Below are positions 21,767 through 32,498 of a DNA stretch of 64,000 nt, piece by piece. How positions within the stretch are numbered: position 1 is the stretch's first letter; every line of letters starts with the position of its first letter. Source of the DNA: Pisaster brevispinus (lineage: Eukaryota > Echinodermata > Asteroidea > Forcipulatida > Asteriidae); assembly GCA_023634235.1 (NCBI GenBank), contig JAMKCF010000002.1, forward strand, positions 7,076,722-7,140,721. Direction: 5' to 3'. The position numbers and the translations under genes are program-made. The notes under the pieces are model-generated. The model was not told where the DNA came from and made no database searches. It was given only the letters and a program-made list of their open reading frames with translations.

Positions 21767-24726
21767 CATTCATAAATGCCCTTTTGTTAAAAAGCGAAAA
21801 AAAAATTATAGAGAATCTGTGACAATCTGTACATTTTGTACATTTTCAAAAACTTTTTAAAAGTTATGTTTGGTGCGCGTTTGTCACTGTCATGAGTGAA
21901 AAAGAAAATAAATGACCCCGAAGGGTGCACCAAAGTAAATAAACTCCCGTAGCAACCACTGCTTAATGCTAATTATGGAAAAATACTCACATGATTTATT
22001 TTAAAGACCAGCTTGAATGAAAACGGCATCAACTGATCTTTGCTGAAAATTATTTTTGAATATCATTAAAAAGACTGTGTTTTAATCACTTCGCTATTGC
22101 TTTTTAGAAAGATTGACGAACAAAACAGGCGTCATCACCCGTGTTACGTCATTTGTGGGAGGTCTTTTGTGTAAAGCAGCTGTTGCTAAACTTATGTATA
22201 ACAAAGCAACCTCTCACAAAGACGTTAAAGTATTGTCATTTTGACCCACGCTGTTGTAAATCAGCCACTGTATGATGGGTGCACACCCTTTCAGGTCCCA
22301 TTATGTTGACAGTAATCGACCTGACGAACTAGTAAATCTCTCGGGGCAAATCAGTAAACCAGGCGGGCGAAATAGCGGACTTGTTAATTGCCCGTGCGAA
22401 TTAGTAAATCCACAGACGAAATAGTAAATCGATGACAAGTTATGAGAACAGGATTGCTACTGATCACGCTTGCCATATTGGAAAAAATCTTCACCGTCGA
22501 TGAGCATCGAGTCATCCTCGTCATTTTTGAATGACGACCCTGGGGTGCAAGGTCAAACAAAAACATCGACGATATCGATTTTTCTATCAATCTTTCAAAC
22601 GTTAGGTTTGCAGTCATGGCTGTGACCAAAGGCGTAATTCTGCAAAAGCTAGTCAGAAGTGGTAATTTAGAATCGGTCTCTGATTTCCCTATCCTGAAAA
22701 ACCTAGGTACCATACGTAAAGGTTGTCATGGATCTTTGGAACAACGTCCAAAGAAGCAACTACTCACTCTTCGCCACTGACTGGAAAGTCAGGGGAAATA
22801 ACTAAAATATAGGGAAACGTGAAATCCTACATGTGGCCGAGTGCAAGCAAATCAAGAGTTGAGGCCAAGTGTGACCGAGAGAAAAACATCGTACAATAAA
22901 CCGCAGAGGAGTTTTTCTGTACAAACTAAACAGTTGAACAAACTACTAGTGGATAAGAAATTGAGGTTCAACTTCAGGTTAACATTCAACGGTTGAGTCA
23001 GGGTGGAGGCACCCGATACACGCAACCTTAAAAAGTTTAAATTAAATTCACCGACAGTTCTTTAATGTTTCACACAGATTAACATAGTTGAACCAACTTA
23101 AAAATCTACATACCAACACAAACAATGTTTTCCTGGGGGTCAACCCAAACATTCGGATTAACGAATTTTCAGAACTTGCCACTTGTATTTATAATAATAT
23201 AATACCTTATCTAATTAACCCTACCTGACCCTTTACCTTTATTCCGGCCTGTAACTTGTTAACGCTAATCCGTTCACCACAAAAGTGTCTGACTTTTACT
23301 AATATTTATCAAAAGTCACACTGTACATAAAAATTAAAAAACAACACAAATATGCTCTCAAAAATTTGGTGTTATCATGACAACCCTTTGTTTATCACTT
23401 GGTTGAAAATTGTTTTTCAGGAGTTTCAATTTTGTTGTGTAGATTTTTTAAGGTATTTTGTTTTGTGGTAGTATTAATTGCTTTGTATGAGTTCAAAATG
23501 GCCGCCACATTCTGTTGTCATCTATAGACTTTTCCACACTAAAACAAATCTCCGTGATGAACACGGATACGATCCGTGTAAACTGTGCACTGACCTTTTC
23601 TTCACACTACAACTTTTCAACATGGTGATGATTTGATATTTCCGGCTTTTCATTAGGGGTTCAAACTATCTCGAGTTTGCGTCAAAGGCTTGCGGTAATG
23701 TCAGTTTTTAAATGAATTCACAGTGTAAAAAAAAAGTTTTAATAAGGATAGCCAACAATTGTAGCACCCAAGGTAAGACAAAATATTCCCACGCTATAGA
23801 TTATGTTAAAACGAAGTTGTTAATTTGGACAGACTTTGGACAACAATCAACACATATTTAGGGAAATTTGAGTCTTGATAAGACAAAAGGCCCTCTAACC
23901 GCGAATTGTCTAAATAATTTTGGTGAAATAAACATTTGTGGCAATCTTAATAAAATTCAATCAAATACGACGGAAGCTGGTTCTTATCCCACAACTGGTT
24001 TGGATAGGAAAGAAACCGGGTACTTTGTTAACATGTTATTCAATTAACAATCCAAAGATGCCATTGGCAATTATCAACTGTTCGTTTATAAACTTTCGTT
24101 TGCCACCCCCCAAAAAAAAATAATAATAATAATAATAATAATAATACGAATAATTAATAAATAATAAGAAGAAAAATCTACTTTCCCTCCTAAAAAGAAA
24201 GTTACCCTCGTTGGAGCTTTTGAATAAAAACAACCGTCAAGGAACTCTTCTATAAGTTTTCTTGAAGGGGTCGTATTGTTTATCTCTTAGCCGGTGCTAA
24301 TAACAACACATGGCTGTAACCAATCATGTCTACCATTGGAGTGCACCTATGCAGGTCGCCTTCACATCTTGTCTGTGCTAGTTTTGTCTTAACTGTGTCC
24401 AGCAGGGGATTTGTCTTCTGGATTATATATCCATGGATTTGTTATAGTTTTCTCCATCTGCTAGTTGTTTTTCACATCATATGGCTGCTTTTTTATGTGA
24501 ATGTATGTGAATTTCTATGATCCTGCTCTTCATACACTAGGAGTCTTCCATGGTCTGTGCAGCCATTGTCTTTGTTCTGCACCAGGGACCTTGAGCTGTT
24601 CCTATGCTTGGATACCATGGACACTTCAACCATGCTTCAACATCATACCAATTGGAAAATCACTTAGCATAATGGCATGAATGGATTACATCATTAGCTG
24701 ACCTTCTCAATAATCATTTGTGCAGG

Positions 24727-25338
24727 ATGCAGTCCACCAAGTTACAGGTGCTTCTTATCCTACTGACCATGCTACATGTTGGCCTTGGGGTTAGAAGGAC
24801 TGATCCTGTTGTGAGATCCATCTTTCAAACAACATCATGTACTGGTGCACAAATCACTGTGTCTCGCTTTTTCAAAACCCGGATAGCTTTCTACCCTAAC
24901 TCCACTGCGACTTTTCAGCTCTGCCTCTTGATTGCTGGGGATGTGAACCCTAACCCTGGACCAAATCATGAAACTTCAAGTACAACTAACAATTTTGGCG
25001 AGAAATCTAAATCTCTGCCTATTTCATACAGTCGGGATAAACTTCTTGAGTTCAAAAACATTGGTCGTAACACACATCTTCCCCCTCATGTCTGGAATTG
25101 CTTAACTTCTCTAGGTATCAACTGTCATCCTCGAACACACAGAGGGAGATCCTCATCGACACAATCTTTGAAAACTTCTTCCGTAAAAAACGATGTCCAT
25201 AAACCTGAACTTTTGCAACGAGTTCCATTAGCTCTTTTCTCCAATGAGAAAAAACCAGTGACTACCCCCGTGCTATCCTTAACACTCATTTGTGTATTCT
25301 TAACGCGCAGTCTGTGTGTAATAAAACTGCTGCTTTGA
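24727..25338 (+). pseudogene. LINE ORF N-terminus with 2A-like motif
   Basis: Starts at ATG 24727 (MQSTKLQVLLILLTMLHVGL), a hydrophobic, signal-like leader. Residues 71-79 read GDVNPNPGP (24937-24963), preceded by TATFQLCLLIA. The motif keeps the NPGP and the D-V of 2A ribosome-skipping peptides, with Asn where Glu is usual. 2A-like sequences at the start of LINE proteins are known from sea urchin and other invertebrates. A further 100 or so residues follow before a frameshift just after 25265, where the endonuclease begins in another frame. Cleavage activity is uncertain given the E to N change. Confidence 0.72.
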
Positions 25339-26130
25339 CTGACTATATATTGGAACATGATTTGGATATTGTTGCCCTAACAGAAACATGGCTGTCTAAT
25401 ACCGATTAGCACAAGAAGACTATTGGTGAATTGTCATTACCCGGTTACGACTTTTTCCATGTTCCCCGCCTCAATAGCTCTGGTGGAGGGGTTGCAGTTA
25501 TTCGTAAGGTCTCCATATCAAGAAGGTCCACCTCCAACTACCTTGCAACATCGTTTGAAAGCTATGCTGTGATCTAACATTTAAAGGTCAATTATCTCCT
25601 GTTAAACTTGTCATCCTTTATAGACCCCCATACAGCTCCAAACACCGGATTACATCAAGGGTGTTCTTGAATTAATTCTCAGAGTATGTATCTTCTCTGA
25701 CTACAACTCCTGGTAAACTCCTTATGGTTGGCGATTTCAACTTCCATTTCGATGTTGAGGATGATCCTGATGTGTTGAAACTCAAAGACATACTGAATAC
25801 ATATAACCTATCACAATTTGTCTCTCAACCAACCCACATCAATGGCCACTGCCTAGATTTAATTATATTTCGTTCAAATGACAATATTATTGATTCTGTA
25901 GATGGCCCATTCATGTTTACTGATCATGCTGCTGTTCATTGTAAACTTAAACTTGCTAAACCTAAGCCTACCAAGAAAGTTATTAATTATCGGAAATGGA
26001 GTTCAATTGATAAGAATGCTTTCTCATATGATATCAGGTTAAGTGATTTGATCACCGAACCTGAAGCTGATTTTGATAAGCTGGTTGTTCAGTATGACAC
26101 CACCCTCACAGGTAAACATGCCCCCTGAAA
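25270..26130 (+). pseudogene. LINE APE-type endonuclease domain, broken
   Basis: The N-terminal half reads LCILNAQSVCNKTAALTDYI ... DIVALTETWL (25285-25395), ending at an in-frame TAG near 25407. After frame changes the C-terminal half reads MVGDFNFHFD ... FTDHAAVHCKL (25724-25950), giving the expected catalytic blocks (N-x-R/Q-S, ETW, GDFN, DH). The usual final SDH is TDH here. At least three disabling mutations are present. Confidence 0.78.
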
Positions 26131-26149
26131 AAAGCGCTCTGTGACAATC

Positions 26150-28118
26150 CGTGCCTCTAATCCGTGGTACAATCTTGAAATTGATAGTGAAAAAAAGTGT
26201 AGGAAAAGGTATGAAAGACGGTGGCGTAATGCAACTTTTTAAATCACAGCGTCTTGTTGTTACAAATATGATTAATCAAGCCAAATTGGACTACTATCAT
26301 GACAAAGTTTCCCAGTGCAAGGACCAAAAAGAATTGTTCAAAGTTGTTGAAAGTTTGTTGCATCAGAAAGGAAAAGCAAAACTACCTTCACATACATGTA
26401 AATCTTAACTTGCTAAAAGATTTAACGATTATTTCATTACAAAAATCCGCACAATCCGTCAAGGCCTAAACATAGTTCCAGTTTCTTCTCCCACATTAGA
26501 CACTGGTCCGCCTATATGTACTACCCCATTTTTGGAACATTTCAGACCTGTAAGTGTAACAGAGATTTCTAAACTTATCTCTGGATCACCATCTAAATCG
26601 TGTGTCTTGGATCCTGTACCAACATGGATGCTTAAAGACCATATCAATATATTGGCACCTGTGATCACAAGGATTGTGAATAACTCTTTTGAAACAGCTA
26701 TTTTCCCGGACCATTTGAAGAATGCACTCGTTACACCGCTCCTCGAAAAGCCTTCGCTTGACTCTGAAAATTTAAAGAATTTCCATCCCGTCTCTAATTT
26801 AAAGTTTGTGTAAAAAATTGTTGAGAAGGTTGTTGCATGCCAGCTCATTGATCATTTATCTTGTAACAACCTATATGAACACTTTCAATCAGCTTACAGA
26901 AAATACCACAGTACAGATACAGCTTTACTGAGGGTACAAAATGATATTTTATGTGAACTGGATGATAAATTTGGTGTATTTCTTATTCTTCTTCATCTTT
27001 CTGCAGCCTTTGACACCATTGATCATGACATACTTTATACTGGCCTTGCATCAATTGGTGTCAAGGGCTCGGCTCTGAAGTGGCTGCAATCATATTTCAG
27101 TAACAGGACCCAGTCAGTGAACATTGCTGGTATACTGTCTGACTTTGATCCACTCCCTTACGGCGTGCCCCAAGGATCGGTTCTTGGGGCCGTTGCTATT
27201 TACAATCTATGCTAGCCCAATTGCTAATATCGCACGTAAACATGGCTTTAATACGGGTACATGCGTATGCGGATGACACGCAACTCTATTTGCCATTTGA
27301 TTTGAACAAACCTAATAGTGAGGAATCGGCTCGCCAGTGTGCCGAAGCCTGTATATCAGAGATTAAGTCCTGGATGACCATAAACAAGCTAAAACTAAAT
27401 GATGACAAAACAGAACTTCTCCTTATAACTTCCAAACATCAGCGACATAAAATCATTGATCATAACATCCACGTTGACAGTGCCTTTATTCTTGCCTCAC
27501 CTTGTGCACGTAATTTGGAAATTATTTTTGATACCACACCATCCATAGATAAACATGTCAGCAGGATCTGTCAATCAACATATAATTACTTAAGAACTGT
27601 AAATACCATTCGGAAAACCTTATCACATAAAACTGCTGCAACCATCATCTATTCTTTGGTCACTTCTCGCCTTGACAATGGTAATTCATTATTATGTGGA
27701 GTTACTGAACACCAACTCCACAAACTACAACTTGTACAAAATGCTGCCGCTCGTGTTTTAACAAAAACTAAAAAACACGATCATATTACACCTATATTGC
27801 AGGAACTTCACTGGCTTCCCATTCGACAACGAATTCATTTCAAAATTGTATTAATTACATTTAAATCTCAGATCGGCTTAACTTCATCTTACATTGCAAA
27901 TCTTCTTGTACCTTACGCCCTCTTCTCGCACTCTTCGTTCTTCTGCTAAGACCGTTTTAAAAATTCCTAGAACTTCCTCATCATATGGAGATCGTGCTTT
28001 TTCTGCTTGTGCTCCTAAACTTATGAACACTTTACCTAATAACATTAGAGGCTGTAGTTCTCTTCCATTGTTTAAAAACTTGCTGAAAACTCATTTATTT
28101 AACTCCACATGCACTTAG
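26150..28118 (+). pseudogene. LINE reverse transcriptase (CR1/L2-like), broken
   Basis: Blocks in order: SGSPSKSCVLDPVPTWMLKD (about 26580-26640), a stop TAA near 26812, then EHFQSAYRKYHSTDTALLRV, LSAAFDTIDHDIL (27000-27035), GVPQGSVLG (27160-27190), a frame change, then YADDTQLYLPF with the catalytic YADD at 27266-27277. The C-terminal domain follows with LQLVQNAAARVLT ... ILQELHWLPIRQRI, typical of CR1/L2 elements. The last segment (27894-28118) is in yet another frame. Confidence 0.85.
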
Positions 28119-28630
28119 CTTGTAACTTGTCTTAGATTATTCATAATCATTGTATAATTGTCTTTGTATTCAATATTTCTATTTTGTTGCTTATTTGTTT
28201 TGTTTTTTGTTCTGCGCCTCGGAATAGGGTCTTGTACACTAGATAGATGGCGCATTATAAATGCATTATTATTATTATTTTTATTATTTCACCACATAGC
28301 TTTCAGATGGCTTAATGGGGTAGAATTTGATTTTGGTGGCTCCCGAGGCTCTTTTTTGGTGTTTCAAAGAATTCTAAACGATTTTGTTTACTTAAACAAA
28401 TATCCTCATTTTAAAACGGACAGTCATAACAGTACCGTGACGTAACCGTATGAGTTTTTCTCTGGTGTGGTGCGGCATGTTTTAACCGTGTAACCAAAGC
28501 GTTAAAACATATATTAGCTTTCTCAGATTGAACCAATTTGACATAATTTGAACCAACATAAACAAGTTTCATCGACATAGGTTATGGTAAATGTTTTGTT
28601 CATTCGTTTCCTTTTGTATTTACGTTGCAG

Positions 28631-29437
28631 ATGAAAATTAACATAACAGTTGCCGTTGTTTTGCAAATTCAGTTCATGGTGGCTACAAATGCAGTTTCTT
28701 CTGATCCAGAAGTGACGTGTAACTCCTGCTGCCAGGGCCCAGCCGGTATACCTGGAATTCCTGGATCAAATGGAAACCATGGCCTGCATGGGTCAGTGGG
28801 TCCAAAGGGTGATGCAGGCTCTCCTGGTGAGGTTGGTGAACCCGGGACTAAAGGCGACAAGGGGTCAGATGGACTGGTTGGTGAACAAGGCGCTAAAGGG
28901 GATCATGGACTGGAGGGAGAGCAGGGAGTCGGTCAACCAGGGAAACAAGGACCTCAAGGTATGCCTGGAATGAATGGTTTGAAGGGGGAGAGAGGTGAAC
29001 ATGGACCAGCTGGACAGACTGGTGAAGCAGGTGAATGCAGTACGCGACGGTCAGCCTTCACTGCAGTGAGGAATACCAACTTCAGCCCTTCATCCTCCTA
29101 TGATCCTCTGCCCTTTGAAAAGTTATTGTTTTCAGAGGAAGGGACTGATTTCAACTTGAATAATGGCACGTTTACATGTACTTTGCCCGGGATATACGTC
29201 TTTATGTTTTCAGTCTTGAAAGTATCATATGGGTCTGGCCTATGGGTTAAGCTGATGAAGAACGGTAACGTTATTGTTGCAGGGCATGTAAATGCTGCAG
29301 GTTATCATGAAGCGAGCAGCACTGCGGTTATTCCCCTGCACTTTAGAGATCAAGTTTACTTAGCTGTATACGGTCAAGTATATAGTGACTCTGATCATTT
29401 TACGTCTTTTACTGGATTCCTGTCGTACGAAATCTAA
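28631..29437 (+). CDS. Secreted collagen-stalk C1q-domain protein, copy 2
   Basis: 268 residues in one exon, starting at the ATG directly after the acceptor TTACGTTGCAG. Residues 1 to about 21 are a signal peptide (MKINITVAVVLQIQFMVATN). A short CNSCC cysteine motif (30-34) probably links chains. A collagen stalk runs from about 36 to 136 with 33 Gly-X-Y triplets and one interruption (a two-residue GV step). The C1q head is about 140-268, with the aromatic signature FNLNNGTFTCTLPGIYVFMF. Such proteins form trimers that bind carbohydrate or other surface ligands in invertebrate innate immunity; the ligand here is unknown. The frame is intact, and the upstream promoter/first exon is inferred at about 18990-19376. 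The intron carries a LINE. Confidence 0.9.
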   Translation: MKINITVAVVLQIQFMVATNAVSSDPEVTCNSCCQGPAGIPGIPGSNGNHGLHGSVGPKGDAGSPGEVGEPGTKGDKGSDGLVGEQGAKGDHGLEGEQGVGQPGKQGPQGMPGMNGLKGERGEHGPAGQTGEAGECSTRRSAFTAVRNTNFSPSSSYDPLPFEKLLFSEEGTDFNLNNGTFTCTLPGIYVFMFSVLKVSYGSGLWVKLMKNGNVIVAGHVNAAGYHEASSTAVIPLHFRDQVYLAVYGQVYSDSDHFTSFTGFLSYEI

Positions 29438-31550
29438 ATAGAACAGAGATGCAAACGGAAACGAATTTCAAAAGATAATTAACAATGCTTCAATGCAAGA
29501 AAACTTTACAAATCTTTTAATGTGTGATGTAACTTACCCCGAAAATGTATTTAAAATCGATACTTAATATTATAAAAAATAAACTTTTTGTTTTGCTTGA
29601 ATTAGCTAATAAAACGTTTTTGTATTAAATCGCGTAATGTAAGTATTTCAAAATTGCCTTTAAAAACATCTTTGGCGGCATGTATTGGCAAACTTGCTTA
29701 AACTTGACAAAAAAACACGATAAAATGACAATGTAAATGATCGTCACGTTCAGGGTGCTATAACTCGTTAGTTTATCCCGTTTAGGGATACAATTTATAA
29801 ATTTGTATCTGGTCCAAATAATAACCAATATTGACGTCAGCTTTTGGGGCCAAGTTCCCATGATGGCGTTTCTAGGACTTCTCTTTGTTTGTTTGGGGTT
29901 TTTTTTTGCTTTAAAAGTGAAAATTAGCCTGATTTTTTTTACTATTCCAAAGCAATAATAATAAATTGTATTAATTATAAACAAAAGTATATATAAAATC
30001 TAAAGGTTTTTGTGTACAAATTCAATATTTAGATATACCTTGACCCATTTATACAGGCTGACTAACATTATTGATGAAGGCCGTTGATTTTGTTTGCATT
30101 TTGAATTGGGGGAGAAAGGTTTAGTATTTGACCCGATAGGTTAAAATAAATAAACCCTTCCTCCGTAACTATACGCAGAAGAAACAGAGGAAATTTGGCC
30201 ACCTCTAGATTAAGTAATGAGGGATTGGGTCTCACATTTCCTTTCCTTTTTCCCAGGATTAATGTCCTTTACTGTAAATTATTGAAAAAATTTTCAGTTA
30301 AGGAGGATTTTGTTGTCAAACTCAGCATTGTGATCAACCATAAAATAGGGAGAAACACACATCTTTAATCTCAGGAGTTTTTTGACAAAAAAAGACCCAA
30401 CAATTTCGATGATGTCACATCCAAATGTCAAAAAAACTCAACATTTAGGTACATGAGTTTTTGTTTCAGTTCACTCGTGAATGTTGATGATATTCAACCA
30501 AAACGCCAGTGAATTTGATATACTCAATGGCACCAAAACTCATCTTTATTAGTTACATTTTTACGTTGGATTGTTAACGTTGAGTGATCGTTAGTTTGCT
30601 CATCGATTTAATGATTAACCAGCTTCATCAGGCTAACTTTGAAACACTATAAGATGAACGTTTGTTCAGATAGTTTACTTGAACGATTTTATGTGACCGT
30701 TTTGTTCAATGTTATTTAATTTATCGATACAATTGTTAAACTATGTTAGCAAGTTAAAGTTGTAACAATGGAACAAATAATTTTTGGTCAACGTTAATTG
30801 GTCCGTTTCATGTAACCGATAATCCAACACGTTCCTTTATCTTTTTCCTGAAGAATTTGAATATATACATGCATTTTTATAATACATTTTAGCTAATATT
30901 TTCGCTATTACTACACTACTATCTAATTCGGTTAATTTAAACCTGTACATCACGGTGTATGGCTTGTGTTACATAATGTAATCTGGGGTAAATCTTATTT
31001 GTTTTCAAACTATCGATGGAACGTTTTATGTAAAAAAAATAGAATAATAATAATGCTTTTGAAATGAAATATGAAAACAAGTTGAAAAAGGACCATTAAA
31101 TGTCTTGATTACACAAATTTAATAAGCATTAAATGTGACTTTGGACTGTCATATTACCTGGCTATATGTTTGCACACTGATGTAAAACTTACATTAATTC
31201 AACGTTAGTTTTTACTCTAGAGCTAGACATTTTGTCAAGGCAGGGTCGTGAAAAAAAAATTATCGACGCTATGCTGATTTACAGTCCAAATTAAAAAAAG
31301 ACATATTAAAAGTAACGTGTTAGTTTCACCTGAATGAATTGTCTTATTTTCGATCAAACAGCAAAAAAAAAGTTTCATTATTTTTTAGCAAGAACTTAAT
31401 CTCCATCCACGTTTAGCGAGATGACAGCAGGTGTAAACCACATGTCTAGCGGCTGCTTTGACAAACGAAGATCACTGAAATTTGAATATCAATAGTTCAC
31501 CTAAATGCAATCAGTGGGGATGAACAGTTTTAAAAAAATGAATAAATAAT
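29438..31550. repeat. Downstream flank of C1q copy 2 (block D)
   Basis: Colinear with 12486-14660 and partly with 43588-44930. It ends near 31530, where the tandem 317-bp array begins; the later part of block D (seen at 14690-14770 and 44960-45040) and block E are missing here. No gene recognised. Confidence 0.72.
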
Positions 31551-31687
31551 TTTCCCGTGGCTGCCGCTTCCCAGGTTGAATCGTAAACGTGGGTGTGATC
31601 CCTGGCTACACGGCAGTTAACGGTTGTATGGCTTCTGACTGGCACCCCGAACAAAGATATTGACTAATAGGGAGACCGCCAACATAG

Positions 31688-31759
31688 GGCTGGATAGCTC
31701 AGTTGGTAGAGCGCCGGTACGTTAATCCGGAGGTCGTTGGTTCAAGTCCCGCTCCAGTC
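31688..31759 (+). tRNA. tRNA-Asn(GTT)-like sequence, unit 1 (pseudo-tRNA or SINE head)
   Basis: The 72-nt cloverleaf has acceptor GGCTGGA with TCCAGTC, a D arm with A box TAGCTCAGTTGG, an anticodon stem CCGG/CCGG and loop ACGTTAA (anticodon GTT), and a T arm with B box GGTTCAAGTCC. A T run (31762-31766) follows at once as a Pol III stop. Against a working tRNA: position 33 is C instead of the invariant U, the base of the anticodon stem is T-T, and the T stem has a mismatch. It is probably a tRNA-derived repeat still able to be transcribed by Pol III. Confidence 0.5.
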
Positions 31760-32004
31760 AATTTTTCTTTGTTCAAACCCGAACTATTTAAATAAAATTT
31801 CCCAGTCAGTTTCCCTTGTGGTTCATGACTTGATATTTAATTTTAAAAAGTCGCATCCCCTTAAGGTGATCCCGTGGCTGCCGCTTCCCAGGTTGAATCG
31901 TAAACGTGGGTGTGATCCCTGGCTACACGGCAGTTAACGGTTGTATGGCTTCTGACTGGCACCCCGAACAAAGATATTGACTAATAGGGAGACCGCCAAC
32001 ATAG

Positions 32005-32076
32005 GGCTGGATAGCTCAGTTGGTAGAGCGCCGGTACGTTAATCCGGAGGTCGTTGGTTCAAGTCCCGCTCCAGTC
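32005..32076 (+). tRNA. tRNA-Asn(GTT)-like sequence, unit 2
   Basis: Same 72-nt sequence as the first unit, with A and B boxes and the following T run. It shares the C33 and stem mismatches. Confidence 0.5.
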
Positions 32077-32321
32077 AATTTTTCTTTGTTCAAACCCGAA
32101 CTATTTAAATAAAATTTCCCAGTCAGTTTCCCTTGTGGTTCATGACTTGATATTTAATATTAAAAAGTCGCATCCCCTTAAGGTGATCCCGTGGCTGCCG
32201 CTTCCCAGGTTGAATCGTAAACGTGGGTGTGATCCCTGGCTACACGGCAGTTAACGGTTGTATGGCTTCTGACTGGCACCCCGAACAAAGATATTGACTA
32301 ATAGGGAGACCGCCAACATAG

Positions 32322-32393
32322 GGCTGGATAGCTCAGTTGGTAGAGCGCCGGTACGTTAATCCGGAGGTCGTTGGTTCAAGTCCCGCTCCAGTA
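32322..32393 (+). tRNA. tRNA-Asn(GTT)-like sequence, unit 3
   Basis: As the other two, but the last acceptor base is changed (CCAGTA), which removes the terminal G-C pair. Confidence 0.45.
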
Positions 32394-32498
32394 AATTTTT
32401 CTTTGTTCAAACCCGAACTATTTAAATAAAATTTCCCAGTCAGTTTCCCTTGTGGTTCATGACTTGATATTTAATATTAAAAAGTCGCATCCCCTTAA

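Larger units (their letters stand above)
17930..24333. repeat. Upstream block U of C1q copy 2 (paralogous to 34110-42470)
   Basis: Colinear with 34110-42470 almost throughout, starting at GGAATAGGCCTA and ending at GTAACCAATCATGTCTAC. It includes the LINE relic, the probable promoter and first exon, a long-inverted-repeat element, and intron sequence. Differences are a missing 1.46 kb (present at 34483-35950) and unrelated inserts at about 21260-21890 versus 38960-39895. No other gene is evident. Confidence 0.82.
24334..28290 (+). mobile_element. CR1/L2-type LINE inserted in the C1q copy 2 intron, full-length but mutated
   Basis: In unit 3 the sequence runs GTCTAC directly into ACCACATAGC (about 42465-42475); in unit 2 the same two flanks are separated by 3,957 bp, so the element boundaries are read from an empty site. 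It has a 5' leader (24334-24726), an N-terminal ORF with a 2A-like motif, APE-type endonuclease, reverse transcriptase, and a 3' tail of ATT repeats (28263-28289). At most 1 bp of target duplication is apparent. Stops and frameshifts throughout make it inactive. Confidence 0.88.
31554..32498 (+). repeat. Three-unit tandem array, 317-bp period, carrying tRNA-like sequences
   Basis: Units start at CCCGTGGCTGCC at 31554, 31871 and 32188, exactly 317 bp apart. The last unit stops at about 32498, a few bases short. The units are almost identical (I saw TTAATTTTAA against TTAATATTAA and one C to A at the end of the third tRNA-like part), so the amplification is recent. Each unit holds one tRNA-like sequence with Pol III boxes. 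An identical protein-like frame recurs in each unit but is only a by-product of repetition. Confidence 0.93.

Noticed and set aside
22384..22780. Possible conserved small protein (MAVTKG...LLTLRH) in unit 2 and at 40624-40788 in unit 3
   Set aside because: Comparing the two copies by eye, amino-acid-changing differences (about eight) outnumber silent ones (about four) over 55 codons, so there is no sign of coding constraint. An opposite-strand frame at the same place fares no better.
31737..32254. Repeated 66-residue frame in the 317-bp array
   Set aside because: It spans the tRNA-like sequence and terminator and recurs only because the DNA unit is repeated.
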